Below are positions 28,996 to 37,167 of a DNA stretch of 64,000 nucleotides, piece after piece; position 1 is the first letter of the stretch; every line of letters starts with the position of its first letter. Source of the stretch: Paenibacillus sabinae T27 (GTDB lineage: Bacteria > Bacillota > Bacilli > Paenibacillales > Paenibacillaceae); the NCBI RefSeq assembly GCF_000612505.1, contig NZ_CP004078.1:665001-729000 (forward strand), given 5' to 3'. Below the pieces are notes generated by a model. It was not told the origin of the DNA and ran no database searches. It saw only the letters and a list, made by a program, of their open reading frames with translations. A program made the position numbers and the translations under genes.

Positions 28996-29031
28996 CGGCC
29001 CCGGCGTTTGCAGAAGCGCCGGGGCCGTTTT
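28996..29031 (+). terminator. terminator after the chemoreceptor
   Basis: CGGCCCCGGCG (28996-29006) pairs with CGCCGGGGCCG (29017-29027), followed by TTTT. Confidence 0.85.
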
Positions 29032-29121
29032 GCGCGTGAATGCTTGAAAAAATGCCGCCGGGGGAGTATGTTACAAGAAGGCTACGAAAATGCTAACAAG
29101 ACAGTGAAGCGAGGAGAATTC

Positions 29122-30384
29122 ATGAAGGAAAGCGACAACCGGATCGTGGGGCTGGAAGATATCGTGCGTGCGCATCACAGGCTGCGGGAAGTCATTGTAC
29201 GGACTCCGCTGCAGCGCGACGCGGTGCTGTCGGCCAAATACGATTGCAATGTATATTTAAAGCGCGAGGACCTTCAGGTCGTGCGCTCATTCAAAATCCG
29301 CGGGGCTTACAATATGATCCGCAGCTTGTCCGAGGAGGAAAGAAGCCGGGGGATCGTCTGCGCCAGCGCGGGCAACCATGCGCAGGGCGTCGCCTTCTCC
29401 TGCCGCGCGCTTGGCATTCACGGCAAGGTGTACATGCCCAGCACCACGCCCAATCAGAAGGTGAAGCAGGTTCGCCGGTTCGGCGGAGAATTCGTTGAGG
29501 TGGTGCTCAAGGGAGATACGTTCGATGACGCCTACGAGGAAGCGATGCAGGCTTGCATTGAGTATGGAATGACGCTCATCCATCCGTTCGACGAGCCCAA
29601 GATCATTGCCGGTAACGGGACGATCGCGATGGAAGTGATGGAGAGTCTGAGTGAACCGGCCGATTTTGTATTCGTGACGATTGGCGGCGGTGGTCTGGCG
29701 GCGGGCGTGGGAGCCTATGTGAAGACAGTCAGCCCATCGACCAAGGTGATCGGCGTGGAACCGTCGGGAGCCGCCTCCATGAGCGAGGCATTCCGGAAGG
29801 GAGAGGTTGTGACGCTGCCGGAAATCGACAAATTCGTCGACGGCGCGGCGGTGAAGCGGGTGGGAGGACTGACGTACGATATCTGTTCCCGCACGCTGGA
29901 TGACATCCTCAAGGTGCCGGAGGGCAAGGCCTGCACGGCTATATTGGAGCTTTACAACGAGAACGCGATCGTGGTGGAGCCGGCCGGCTCGCTGCCGGTC
30001 GCGGCACTGGATCTCTACCGCGATCAGATCAAGGGCAAGACAGTCGTCTGCATCGTGAGCGGCGGCAACAACGACATCGACCGGATGCAGGAGATCAAGG
30101 AACGCTCGCTGATCTATGAAGGCTTGAAGCACTATTTTATGATCAATTTCCCTCAACGGGCGGGAGCGCTGCGCGAATTTGTGTCGGAGGTGGTCGGCCC
30201 CGAAGACGATATTACCCGGTTCGAATACACGAAGAAGAACGACAAGGAGAACGGTCCGGCCCTCGTCGGCATCGAGCTGCTGTCCAAGGAAGCCTACGAG
30301 CCGCTTCTTGAACGGATGAAGCTCAAGGGTGTGGATTATATCGAACTGAACAAGGACCTGAATCTGTTCAATATGCTAATCTAG
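29122..30384 (+). CDS. ilvA: threonine dehydratase (biosynthetic, isoleucine pathway)
   Basis: 420 aa, close to the 422 of B. subtilis IlvA. PLP-dependent deamination of threonine to 2-oxobutyrate. The PLP lysine is in R-S-F-K-I-R-G-A-Y-N, the phosphate loop is S-A-G-N-H-A-Q-G, and the glycine loop is T-I-G-G-G-G-L-A-A-G. A C-terminal ACT-like domain (F-P-Q-R-A-G-A-L-R-E-F) gives the short, single-regulatory-domain type. The ATG at 29122 follows GAGGAG; the longer frame back to 29008 overlaps the previous terminator. No T-box leader was found. Confidence 0.93.
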   Translation: MKESDNRIVGLEDIVRAHHRLREVIVRTPLQRDAVLSAKYDCNVYLKREDLQVVRSFKIRGAYNMIRSLSEEERSRGIVCASAGNHAQGVAFSCRALGIHGKVYMPSTTPNQKVKQVRRFGGEFVEVVLKGDTFDDAYEEAMQACIEYGMTLIHPFDEPKIIAGNGTIAMEVMESLSEPADFVFVTIGGGGLAAGVGAYVKTVSPSTKVIGVEPSGAASMSEAFRKGEVVTLPEIDKFVDGAAVKRVGGLTYDICSRTLDDILKVPEGKACTAILELYNENAIVVEPAGSLPVAALDLYRDQIKGKTVVCIVSGGNNDIDRMQEIKERSLIYEGLKHYFMINFPQRAGALREFVSEVVGPEDDITRFEYTKKNDKENGPALVGIELLSKEAYEPLLERMKLKGVDYIELNKDLNLFNMLI

Positions 30385-30420
30385 CCGCTTCAATCAAACG
30401 GATAATCGAATCAGATGCAT

Positions 30421-30453
30421 AACAGCCCCGCGGATCTTTACCGCGGGGCTGTT
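30421..30453. terminator. 13-bp perfect hairpin between convergent ilvA and LysM genes
   Basis: AACAGCCCCGCGG (30421-30433) and CCGCGGGGCTGTT (30441-30453). There is no long T-run on either side; probably a bidirectional terminator. Confidence 0.65.
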
Positions 30454-30513
30454 CGTGCGCGTATCTGTTGAAGCAGCGAATGAAGGCATTCCTTCAACGA
30501 TACATGCGAAGCG

Positions 30514-30813
30514 TCATCTCTCGCGTTCCAGACGGTCCACCCGCTGGTCCAGCCGATTGACTTCATTGGACAACCGCTGCACTTCACGCTCCAGACGGTT
30601 GACCCGGCGCTCCAGCTCACGGTCCGGAGCTGGAGGATACGGCCCAGGTCCCGGGGACGGGACCGGAACTGGAACCGGGATGTACAGTCTTAATCCCGAG
30701 TAAATGTTATTGGGATTGGCCAGGCTGTTGGCTTGCAGAATTGCTTGAACGGTAGTGCCGAATCGTGAGGCAATGGAGTATAAATTATCGCCGGCTTGAA
30801 CAGTGTAATACAT
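30514..30813 (-). CDS. LysM-domain mini-protein with proline linker and coiled-coil tail
   Basis: 99 aa from the ATG at 30813 (GAGGGA upstream). One LysM domain (residues 2-45: Y-T-V-Q-A-G-D-N-L-Y-S-I-A-S-R-F and A-N-P-N-N-I-Y-S-G-L-R-L-Y-I-P-V-P) is followed by a Pro/Val/Gly linker (46-63) and a charged Leu-heptad coiled coil (about 64-99). There is no signal peptide. LysM binds peptidoglycan or chitin-like glycans; small signal-less LysM proteins often occur in spores. A role in spore coat or cortex attachment is inference. Confidence 0.85.
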   Translation of the reverse strand: MYYTVQAGDNLYSIASRFGTTVQAILQANSLANPNNIYSGLRLYIPVPVPVPSPGPGPYPPAPDRELERRVNRLEREVQRLSNEVNRLDQRVDRLERER

Positions 30814-30951
30814 GAAATAATCCCTCGCAGTCCATCTTGATTTGCAATCTGATATCAAGATATGTGCCCTATATTTAAATCGTCCATGGTTTTCCGCCCA
30901 TTTCCAATCCAAGCTCGTTCAAATCCTTAATCAGTGAAAGAAGGGAACAGT

Positions 30952-31326
30952 GTGAGCAATGAACCTGACGGAAGCTTGCTCTACGAAGCAATTACCGGGA
31001 AACAGCATCGCTTGGAAAAAGGAATTGAGACGCCTGCTTTTATGATCGAATTGTCGGATACCCTGTTAATTAACGTTCATATCGCCGCTAAAAGATTGGA
31101 TATTCTGATCAAGGACCAGGAAGTGTTTCGTTACATCGGCGACCTGTCTTTTTCAGGGCTGGATGAAGAGGGAAAGCTTCTGTTTCACAGCTTGGGCATT
31201 AATCATGTCCACTTCAACAACCGGAATATTAGAATCGACAATCCCGAATGCAAAATGTCGACCATTTTTGTGAAGCTTAGTCTCGACAAGAAAAGGGAAA
31301 CCGAAAAGAAACTCCAGGGGCTTTAA
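30952..31326 (+). CDS. hypothetical protein
   Basis: 124 aa from a GTG at 30952, preceded by AGAAGGGA; a second GTG at 30934 has no ribosome site. Cytoplasmic, no signal or membrane segment. It is mixed alpha/beta with several strand-like stretches (F-M-I-E-L, L-L-I-N-V-H-I, L-D-I-L-I). I recognise no family. It stands alone between oppositely oriented genes. Confidence 0.6.
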   Translation: MSNEPDGSLLYEAITGKQHRLEKGIETPAFMIELSDTLLINVHIAAKRLDILIKDQEVFRYIGDLSFSGLDEEGKLLFHSLGINHVHFNNRNIRIDNPECKMSTIFVKLSLDKKRETEKKLQGL

Positions 31327-31416
31327 AACGGATTCAAACAACTTTGTTTTTACCGCCCCGTTGGACGGTTTCGAGAGAGGTGAACGATTTCCGGCAGTCT
31401 AATGCCGGCAGGCAGA

Positions 31417-32364
31417 CTACTCCTGGGACGGAGCCGCCTGTCTGCGGTAGAGCTCGATCTCATCGGTCAGCTTGAAGTCATGCTCCTTAGCCAGCTTCAT
31501 GAAGCCGTCCAGCTTCTCCAGATAAGCGCTTTTTCCGGTGCTTTTGGCCAGAATTGCGCCGTAGGCTTTCTGTGCCTCCAGATCCATCTCCAGATTGTCG
31601 TAATGGAACAGCGGCGTATTGTTCAATCCATAGAACGTATCGGTCTCGTACATCTTGTACAGCTGCTTCACGATTCCTATGCGGTTCGATCGCGGGTAGT
31701 CGGCAATGAAAGCTTCTTGGGCCAACGCCCGGGACGCCACCTCCGCCCAGGCTATTACAAGACCATTATCCTTATTGGACGGGAAATTCGATTCGACGGC
31801 CATGATGGAAATATAGTCGCGGATATCATCTGTGACATACGGCTTGTATTTCCGATAAGCTTCGTAATCAATAACCGGGAAAAAAGACCCCTCGGCCGTC
31901 TCCAGCTTGTATCCGCAGGCGGCCGCCCGCCGCAGCATCAGTCGCAGATTTGCGTTCTTCGTCTTGTCCGCCAGCTGCGCAAGGCTGTCTCCAGGCTCAT
32001 ACATGTCCGTCAGCTTGCGCTGAACGATTGAATTGTAAAATTTATCCTCCCAAGCCGACAGCGCGGCCTTCTGGGCATTTTCCAGGCTCAATGTCATGAT
32101 CGTGGCCCGGTAGGAACCAACCGCGTACATATTGGCGTTCAGATACGAAATGGCCTCGGGCAGCTTGCTTGGGGACAGGAGGAGAGGCAGTGAAGCTTTG
32201 TATACGGCTTCCGCATGGCTTGTTCCCGGCGTAAGCGCTGCAGGCGCGGCGGCCTTCTCCGAGGAAGAGCCCGCGCCAAGGACAGAGGCCGGTTCGGGCA
32301 GGGTCAGGAGCAGGGTAAGGACGGAGGCCATAGCCGCCGTCACGATGGAATATTTCTTCGTCAA
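31417..32364 (-). CDS. secreted protein of unknown function
   Basis: 315 aa from a TTG at 32364 preceded by GGAGGAG. A clear Sec signal peptide (M-T-K-K-Y then a hydrophobic core to about residue 25, with a likely A-S-V-L-G-A cleavage region) precedes a low-complexity Ser/Ala/Pro stretch (30-48) and a mostly helical mature domain rich in Tyr, Leu and charged residues. No catalytic motif was recognised. It lies 33 bp downstream of the DUF1129 gene on the same strand, so they probably form a two-gene operon. Confidence 0.75.
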   Translation of the reverse strand: MTKKYSIVTAAMASVLTLLLTLPEPASVLGAGSSSEKAAAPAALTPGTSHAEAVYKASLPLLLSPSKLPEAISYLNANMYAVGSYRATIMTLSLENAQKAALSAWEDKFYNSIVQRKLTDMYEPGDSLAQLADKTKNANLRLMLRRAAACGYKLETAEGSFFPVIDYEAYRKYKPYVTDDIRDYISIMAVESNFPSNKDNGLVIAWAEVASRALAQEAFIADYPRSNRIGIVKQLYKMYETDTFYGLNNTPLFHYDNLEMDLEAQKAYGAILAKSTGKSAYLEKLDGFMKLAKEHDFKLTDEIELYRRQAAPSQE

Positions 32365-32397
32365 TTGAACTCCTCCAGTCTATGCGTGAGGCAGAGG

Positions 32398-33060
32398 TTA
32401 TTTGCGGCGAAACAACAGTCTCTGTCCGATCAGTCCTGCCGCGAATAGAATCAGACTGACCCATGGGGACAAGGTGAACGTCGGCAGCCATCTGCCGAGC
32501 AGAAGACCGGCGGCAACGATGATGACGGCGCTTCCGATATAGATGCCGAGCGACTTCAGGTCGAATTGTCCAGGTTTGGGCGCATCGTCTTCCGACAAGG
32601 AGCCTAGCCATTTCATAATCAGTCCGACAAAAATAAACGACCCGAGACCGACGCTGGCGATCGTGAACAGGCTGATTTGTCCGAACAGGCCTGCGCTTCC
32701 GGTCGTCCATTCGGAGATCAGGCCGCCGGCCGCGAGAACCCCGAACAGCCAGGTCAGGGCAACCCAGGGAATCATCAGCGCTATTCTTCGCCCGCTAAGG
32801 CCCGGGCGTTCCGGCGTTTCATTGATGACCTCTCTAAAATACTCTTCGGGTGAATCGCCAAATACTTGTTTTGCGTTTTTTCCCTTGGCCTGTGCTTTGA
32901 GCAGGGTCTGGGCGGCTTCCAGCAGAAGATCCTCCGTGCGCAGCTTATCGATCCGGCTGGCCCGCAGAGAGATAATCATATCTTCCATATAGGACCGGTT
33001 GAAGGGTGTCATCTGTTCGCGCAAACGGTTATTTTCTTTGATCATATCCTTCACTTTCAT
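32398..33060 (-). CDS. DUF1129-family membrane protein
   Basis: 220 aa. The cytoplasmic N-terminal ~90 residues (E-N-N-R-L-R-E-Q-M-T-P-F-N-R-S-Y-M-E-D-M) and four hydrophobic helices (about 97-117, 128-150, 170-188, 196-214) fit DUF1129/YhhN-like Firmicute proteins of unknown function. The ATG at 33060 follows GGAGGT. It probably shares a transcript with the secreted protein downstream. Confidence 0.7.
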   Translation of the reverse strand: MKVKDMIKENNRLREQMTPFNRSYMEDMIISLRASRIDKLRTEDLLLEAAQTLLKAQAKGKNAKQVFGDSPEEYFREVINETPERPGLSGRRIALMIPWVALTWLFGVLAAGGLISEWTTGSAGLFGQISLFTIASVGLGSFIFVGLIMKWLGSLSEDDAPKPGQFDLKSLGIYIGSAVIIVAAGLLLGRWLPTFTLSPWVSLILFAAGLIGQRLLFRRK

Positions 33061-33322
33061 GTTCTTGCCGCCAACCTCCGTGAGATGAATCGGATTGTCA
33101 CTTGCTACTCAAAGTATACGGCCCCGCCGCAAGGCAGTGCAAGACATGCGCTTTGCAGCCGTTTTCGCTTACCGGTTGGGGAGAGAACTTCGCCAGCTGC
33201 AGAGAGCGGGGATTGGCTGGAAGAGCCGATTTCCTGACGCGAACCCGAGTATAAAGTCACCGGTAAGGTGAACACTGATAGGACGCCGTGCAGGCGGCGA
33301 TGACGGCCTAAGGAGGATGCTT

Positions 33323-33514
33323 ATGGAGCCCGTGAATCCGGATAAGAAAAAGCAGGCGGAGAGTGGCGATGCGTTCCAGAACGGTGTCACCGATTGGGGA
33401 GGCTCGGACGGGTTCAGTCTGCTGAACTCAGCCGACGATGCGCCGGGAGAGACACTGCGGAGTCCGGAATCCGGACAAGAGACCGGCGATACCGCCGGCG
33501 GCAGCTACGAATAA
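33323..33514 (+). CDS. small acidic hypothetical protein, paralogue of the 34903-35097 gene
   Basis: 63 aa. The ATG at 33323 lies 6 nt after AAGGAGG (an earlier ATG at 33317 touches the ribosome site). Highly polar and acidic, no hydrophobic segment, probably disordered. The C-terminal A-P-G-E-T-L ... G-Q-E-T-G-D ... S-Y-E matches A-P-E-E-W-L ... R-Q-E-T-H-D ... S-Y-E of the protein on the other side of the IS element. The two were evidently neighbours before the IS inserted. Confidence 0.65.
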   Translation: MEPVNPDKKKQAESGDAFQNGVTDWGGSDGFSLLNSADDAPGETLRSPESGQETGDTAGGSYE

Positions 33515-33624
33515 CGCCCATCAGGCGAAAAGACCTTCCCCCGCCCTGAAGTGCACCCCTTAGAATGGACATTGGAATAAACCCCTGGTTTATCCGATGA
33601 AGTTCTTGGGGGTGCATTTTTTGT

Positions 33625-33942
33625 ATGGCTATCAAAGGGCAAAAGTTTAAAACGTATTCCGAAGAGATCAAGAAAGAGGCCGTTCGCCTGCATGTTGTGG
33701 AAGGATGGACCTACCGAAAGATTAACGAACATTTAGGCATTCAAGACCCGCAGAGGATGAAGAAGTGGATGCGCAAATACCGGGAACAAGGCGAATTTGG
33801 ACTCCTGGATCAGCGAGGCAGACGAGAGGAATACATCAATCAAGACCGGTATGTTCAAAAGCTCAAGCGGGAAAACGAAATGCTAAAAAAGTGCTTGGAA
33901 ATCTGGATACAGGAGGTAAGGAAGAAAGGTATGTCCTTGTAG
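33625..33942 (+). CDS. IS3-family transposase OrfA (helix-turn-helix part)
   Basis: 105 aa. The HTH region has F-K-T-Y-S-E-E-I-K-K-E-A-V-R-L, W-T-Y-R-K-I-N-E-H-L-G-I and K-K-W-M-R-K-Y. A leucine-zipper-like end (L-K-R-E-N-E-M-L-K-K-C-L-E) spans the frameshift point. It provides DNA binding and dimerisation and ends 51 bp past the slippery site. Confidence 0.92.
   Translation: MAIKGQKFKTYSEEIKKEAVRLHVVEGWTYRKINEHLGIQDPQRMKKWMRKYREQGEFGLLDQRGRREEYINQDRYVQKLKRENEMLKKCLEIWIQEVRKKGMSL
33885..33891 (+). promoter_or_regulatory. programmed -1 ribosomal frameshift site
   Basis: A-AAA-AAG is in phase with orfA (A, AAA, AAG) and moves ribosomes exactly into the orfB frame, giving the OrfAB fusion. orfB lacks a good independent start near its conserved beginning, which supports use of the site. 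Confidence 0.85.
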
Positions 33943-34775
33943 AGAAGGCGTCTGCCCAAGGTCGGATCACAGAATTGTGCCAGTTATTCGGCGTTTCCAG
34001 AAGCGGTTATTACGCATACCTGAAGCGAAAACAGACCGATCGGGATGCAGATGCCAAGAAACTCATCAGTAGAGCTTACTGGCGCTATGAGGGGAAGTAC
34101 GGTTATCGGCAGCTCCAACTTATGATATGGCAGGACGAGGGGATATGGATGAACCACAAGAAGATACTGCGTCTCATGCAACAGCTTGGCCTTCAAGCTA
34201 AGATCCGCCGAAAACGCCGCTTGAACGTGACGTACCCGACAGGTGAGCGTGTAGCTGAGAACTTGCTCAAACGAAACTTTACAGCTGAAAAACCAAACCA
34301 GAAATGGGTCACCGATGTCACCCAATACCGTGTCGGGGATCGCTGGCTGTATCTTTCAGCGGTGAAAGACTTATTTAACAACGAGATAGTGGCCTACCAG
34401 CTAGGTGAACGCAACGACAATGAGCTGGTTCTACAGACGTTCACCAAAGCTTTTGCCAAGCAAAAAGACGTGACCGGATTGGTCGTTCACAGCGACCAGG
34501 GATTCCAGTACACGTCTCATGCTTACCACGACATGCTGCCACAGGTTGGCGCCCAAATCAGCATGTCTCGCCGGGGCAATTGCCTAGACAACGCCTCCAT
34601 GGAGAGCTTCTTCTCGCATCTCAAAACGGAAGGACTCTATCCCTATGATATCCGAAATCTGGCAGAGGCACAAAGCCGAATTGAGAAATACATACGATTT
34701 TATAACCGAAAACGGCCGCAACGTAAATTAAATAAACTGACGCCGGTAGAGTACCGGCGCCAGTTTGCAGCCTAG
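33888..34775 (+). CDS. IS3-family transposase OrfB (rve/DDE integrase domain), expressed as OrfAB
   Basis: About 295 residues from the frameshift point. HTH_21-like Y-W-R-Y-E-G-K-Y-G-Y-R-Q is followed by the catalytic core: W-V-T-D-V-T-Q-Y, H-S-D-Q-G-F-Q-Y and the final Glu in D-N-A-S-M-E-S-F-F-S-H-L-K-T-E. The C-terminal Y-I-R-F-Y-N-R-K-R-P-Q is standard. DDE residues are intact, so the element may be active. The open frame extends upstream to 33765 within orfA but that part is out of phase with the real protein. Confidence 0.92.
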   Translation, partial: KVLGNLDTGGKEERYVLVEKASAQGRITELCQLFGVSRSGYYAYLKRKQTDRDADAKKLISRAYWRYEGKYGYRQLQLMIWQDEGIWMNHKKILRLMQQLGLQAKIRRKRRLNVTYPTGERVAENLLKRNFTAEKPNQKWVTDVTQYRVGDRWLYLSAVKDLFNNEIVAYQLGERNDNELVLQTFTKAFAKQKDVTGLVVHSDQGFQYTSHAYHDMLPQVGAQISMSRRGNCLDNASMESFFSHLKTEGLYPYDIRNLAEAQSRIEKYIRFYNRKRPQRKLNKLTPVEYRRQFAA

Positions 34776-34902
34776 GTGTTTTTTCAATGTCCACTAAATG
34801 GGGTCTTGACCAGCCCCATGAATAGTCTCTTCTCTAAGGGCGCACACTGACTGTTGAACGCACCTTAAAAAGGTTCGTTCAGGCAGAAAGGCGGGATGAA
34901 AC

Positions 34903-35097
34903 GTGGAAGAGCGGCGTAACAAAGCGGGGCAGCCGAAGAACAGCCCTGCCGCAGAGATGTCGGTTAGTCAGGCGGAAATGTCCGAAGACGGCGCGGCCAG
35001 CTTGTGGGAATGTGCTCCCGGCGCTCCCGAGGAGTGGCTGAAGGGCTGGGAGGGCAGACAGGAAACGCACGACATGTTCAAATACAGCTATGAATAG
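34903..35097 (+). CDS. small acidic hypothetical protein, paralogue of the 33323-33514 gene
   Basis: 64 aa from a GTG at 34903 (AAAGGCGGG upstream). Polar, with a single Cys and two Trp near the middle; it shares the S-x-D-G, A-P-x-E and Q-E-T-x-D ... S-Y-E pattern with its partner beyond the IS. Function unknown. A strong terminator lies just downstream. Confidence 0.6.
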   Translation: MEERRNKAGQPKNSPAAEMSVSQAEMSEDGAASLWECAPGAPEEWLKGWEGRQETHDMFKYSYE

Positions 35098-35110
35098 CTG
35101 GCCGTTCAAG

Positions 35111-35164
35111 ACGGGACGTCCCGTGAAGACCCTTTTTATCCGTCAGGATAAAGGGGGTCTTTTC
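35111..35164 (+). terminator. palindrome plus terminator upstream of the hydrolase
   Basis: A perfect palindrome ACGGGACGTCCCGT (35111-35124) is followed by a long stem AAGACCCTTTTTATCC/GGATAAAGGGGGTCTT (35126-35161) with TTT. The stem is a strong terminator for the small gene; the palindrome may be a separate site. Confidence 0.85.
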
Positions 35165-35166
35165 TA

Positions 35167-35196
35167 TTGACAACAACAGGAATCAAAGAGTAAGAT
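35167..35196 (+). promoter_or_regulatory. promoter of the alpha/beta hydrolase
   Basis: Perfect TTGACA (35167-35172), an 18-bp spacer, and TAAGAT (35191-35196). Confidence 0.6.
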
Positions 35197-35271
35197 GGGA
35201 ATATATAATTCATACTAAATTAATCGGATTTGTGTGGAATTGAAATATATTATATACAGGAGGATTTTGAA

Positions 35272-36102
35272 ATGGAACGGGCTATCGTCATCAGACATAA
35301 CCAGGAGGAACTGACCGCCAGCATACATTATCCGTCCAAGGCGCAGGGGACGACCGGACGCTGCAAGGACCGTGTCCCGCTTGCCGTCATCTGCCACGGA
35401 TTCGTCGGCAGCCGTATCGGTGTGGACCGTCTATTCGTCAAGGCTGCCCGCGAGCTGGCGAAGGACGGTTATATGGTCATCCGCTTTGATTATATCGGCT
35501 GCGGCGAAAGCAGCGGAAGCTACGGCAGCGAGGGTCTGGAATCGATGATCGCGCAGACCCGAACCGTGCTTGATTACGGCCTGAGCTGCGCCGATGTCGA
35601 TCCGACGCGCGTGACGCTGATCGGCCACAGCCTTGGCGGAGCGGTGGCCCTGCTGACCGGAGTCCGCGACCGCCGGGTGAAGAATCTCGTCATGTGGTCG
35701 GCTGTCGGCTATCCATTCAACGATATCGTCAAGATCGTCGGCCGCGAAGCCTACGACAAGGCGGTGAAGACGGGCTCTGCGGATTATGCGGGCTTTGGCT
35801 TTACCCCGGTATATTTCAACTCGCTGGCCGACTATCAGCCTTTTCAGGAGGCCGACAAATTCAGCGGCGATGTGCTGCTCGTTCACGGCACCTCGGATGA
35901 AGTGATCCCGGTGGATTACGCCTTCCTGTACCAGAAGCTGTTCTGGAAACGCCCGGAAGGCCGGTGCGACAAGGAGATTGTGTTCCAGGCGGACCACACG
36001 TTCTCCTCGGGCGAAGCGCAGTCTAAGGTTATCGGAGCGACGCGGGACTGGATGAACCGGCAGGAGCAGATCCAGCAGGAATGGCAGAACTGGATGATTT
36101 AA
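35272..36102 (+). CDS. alpha/beta hydrolase, cinnamoyl/feruloyl-esterase-like
   Basis: 276 aa from the ATG at 35272 after AGGAGG. Oxyanion strand C-H-G-F-V-G-S, R-F-D-Y-I-G-C-G-E-S-S-G, nucleophile elbow G-H-S-L-G-G, acid region L-V-H-G-T-S-D-E-V-I-P and a late His in D-H-T-F-S form a complete catalytic triad. The layout resembles small bacterial feruloyl/cinnamoyl esterases or acyl-peptidase-like hydrolases. Cytoplasmic; substrate unknown. It is followed 84 bp later by the dioxygenase gene. Confidence 0.88.
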   Translation: MERAIVIRHNQEELTASIHYPSKAQGTTGRCKDRVPLAVICHGFVGSRIGVDRLFVKAARELAKDGYMVIRFDYIGCGESSGSYGSEGLESMIAQTRTVLDYGLSCADVDPTRVTLIGHSLGGAVALLTGVRDRRVKNLVMWSAVGYPFNDIVKIVGREAYDKAVKTGSADYAGFGFTPVYFNSLADYQPFQEADKFSGDVLLVHGTSDEVIPVDYAFLYQKLFWKRPEGRCDKEIVFQADHTFSSGEAQSKVIGATRDWMNRQEQIQQEWQNWMI

Positions 36103-36186
36103 GGCGGGGCTGCCCGCTCGCAATAGCTGGCAAGAAGGGGTAAAATATTGATGCAGGCCACATACTGGTTACGGAGGTAGGCATCG

Positions 36187-36963
36187 ATGAAAACCCCGTC
36201 ATTTTTTATCGCGCATGGTTCCCCGCTGCTCGCCCTCGAGGATAACGAATATACCCGCTTCCTGGAGCGGCTCGGCGAAGATCTGCCCAGACCCCGGGCC
36301 ATTGTCGTCTTCTCGGCGCATTGGGACAGTCCGCAGCAGCAGCTTACGGCCGACGAGCGTTATGAAGCCCAGCATGACTTTTACGGTTTCCCCGAAGATA
36401 TGTACCGGCTGACTTATCCCGCTCCGGGAGACCCGGAGTTGAGCCGAAGGATCAGTGAGCTGTTCAAGAGCCATAACCTGCCTCATCAGCCCGTGGCGGG
36501 TAGAGGGCTTGATCATGGGGTCTGGGTCATTTTGAGAAAAATGTTCCCGCTGGCCGACGTCCCGGTTATTGCGATGTCCGTCGATTCGCTGCGCTCTCCC
36601 AATGAGCAGTATGAGATTGGCCGAATGCTCTCACCTCTTAGGGAGGAAGGCGTGCTGTTCATCGGCAGCGGAGGTCTGGTCCATAATCTTCGGCTGCTTA
36701 TCCATAGCGACGAGCCCGAAGAATGGGCGCTGAGCTTCGACGCCTGGGTTGCAGAGACGCTGGAGTCCCGGAATCTTCAGGAGCTGTTCCAATATGACAA
36801 GAAGGCGCCGCACGCCAGAGAAGCGGTCCCGTCTTATGGCAAGGAGCATTTTGTTCCGTTGTTCTATGTGCTGGGGACGGCTGCGGGCGGTACGAAGGCG
36901 CAGCGGATGTTTCAGGCATACCAATACGGAACGCTGAGCCTGAACTGCTGGAAGTTTGAATAA
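36187..36963 (+). CDS. DODA-type extradiol aromatic ring-opening dioxygenase family (YgiD-like)
   Basis: 258 aa, LigB fold. I-A-H-G-S-P (His10), F-S-A-H-W-D (His45), D-H-G-V-W (His110) and G-G-L-V-H-N-L (His166) give the usual metal-binding and catalytic histidines. E. coli YgiD is a 4,5-DOPA dioxygenase; most Firmicute members have no proven substrate. An upstream feruloyl-esterase-like gene hints at aromatic metabolism, but this is inference. Confidence 0.9.
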   Translation: MKTPSFFIAHGSPLLALEDNEYTRFLERLGEDLPRPRAIVVFSAHWDSPQQQLTADERYEAQHDFYGFPEDMYRLTYPAPGDPELSRRISELFKSHNLPHQPVAGRGLDHGVWVILRKMFPLADVPVIAMSVDSLRSPNEQYEIGRMLSPLREEGVLFIGSGGLVHNLRLLIHSDEPEEWALSFDAWVAETLESRNLQELFQYDKKAPHAREAVPSYGKEHFVPLFYVLGTAAGGTKAQRMFQAYQYGTLSLNCWKFE

Positions 36964-36978
36964 TATAGCATAAACGGT

Positions 36979-37025
36979 AACCCGTAAGAGGGGCGCTTGA
37001 AAAAGCGATCCTTTTACGGGTTTTT
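36979..37025 (+). terminator. terminator after the dioxygenase
   Basis: AACCCGTAA pairs with TTACGGGTT, with an inner CGCTT/AAGCG stem and a T-run at 37019-37025. Confidence 0.88.
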
Positions 37026-37121
37026 ATATTTCCGCCGTTTGGAATTCTTTACCTCAACTCTTTACAAAGCTTAATTCCCCCGTTAATCCCCGCTAAACAA
37101 TCGGCCGGTAAAGTTGTAGCT

Positions 37122-37137
37122 GTGGGACCGTTCCCAC
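37122..37137. promoter_or_regulatory. LacI-family operator 1 (upstream of the 37.2-kb block)
   Basis: GTGGGACCGTTCCCAC is a near-perfect palindrome with the central CG typical of LacI-type sites. Its complement TGGGAACGGTCCCA differs by one base from the site at 40510-40523. Confidence 0.75.
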
Positions 37138-37167
37138 GACTACATCATGTCTGAGGGGAGGCCTATC

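Larger units (their letters stand above)
33547..34812 (+). mobile_element. IS3-family (IS150-like) insertion sequence, apparently intact
   Basis: 1266 bp. The ends are imperfect inverted repeats: the left end begins TGAAGTGCACCCCTTAG and the right end (complement) TGGTCAAGACCCCATTT, both reaching TGGACATTG internally. The flanks show a 4-bp GCCC duplication (33543-33546 and 34813-34816), consistent with IS3-type insertion. Inside are orfA and orfB in the -1 frame with a slippery heptamer. The element lies between two paralogous small genes and disrupts none. Confidence 0.88.

Noticed and set aside
29008..29121. Longer N-terminus for threonine dehydratase
   Set aside because: Overlaps the preceding terminator stem and lacks a ribosome site; the ATG at 29122 has GAGGAG and fits the family length.
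29030..29121. T-box leader for ilvA
   Set aside because: Only about 90 bp between the previous terminator and ilvA; no T-box sequence or specifier loop can fit.
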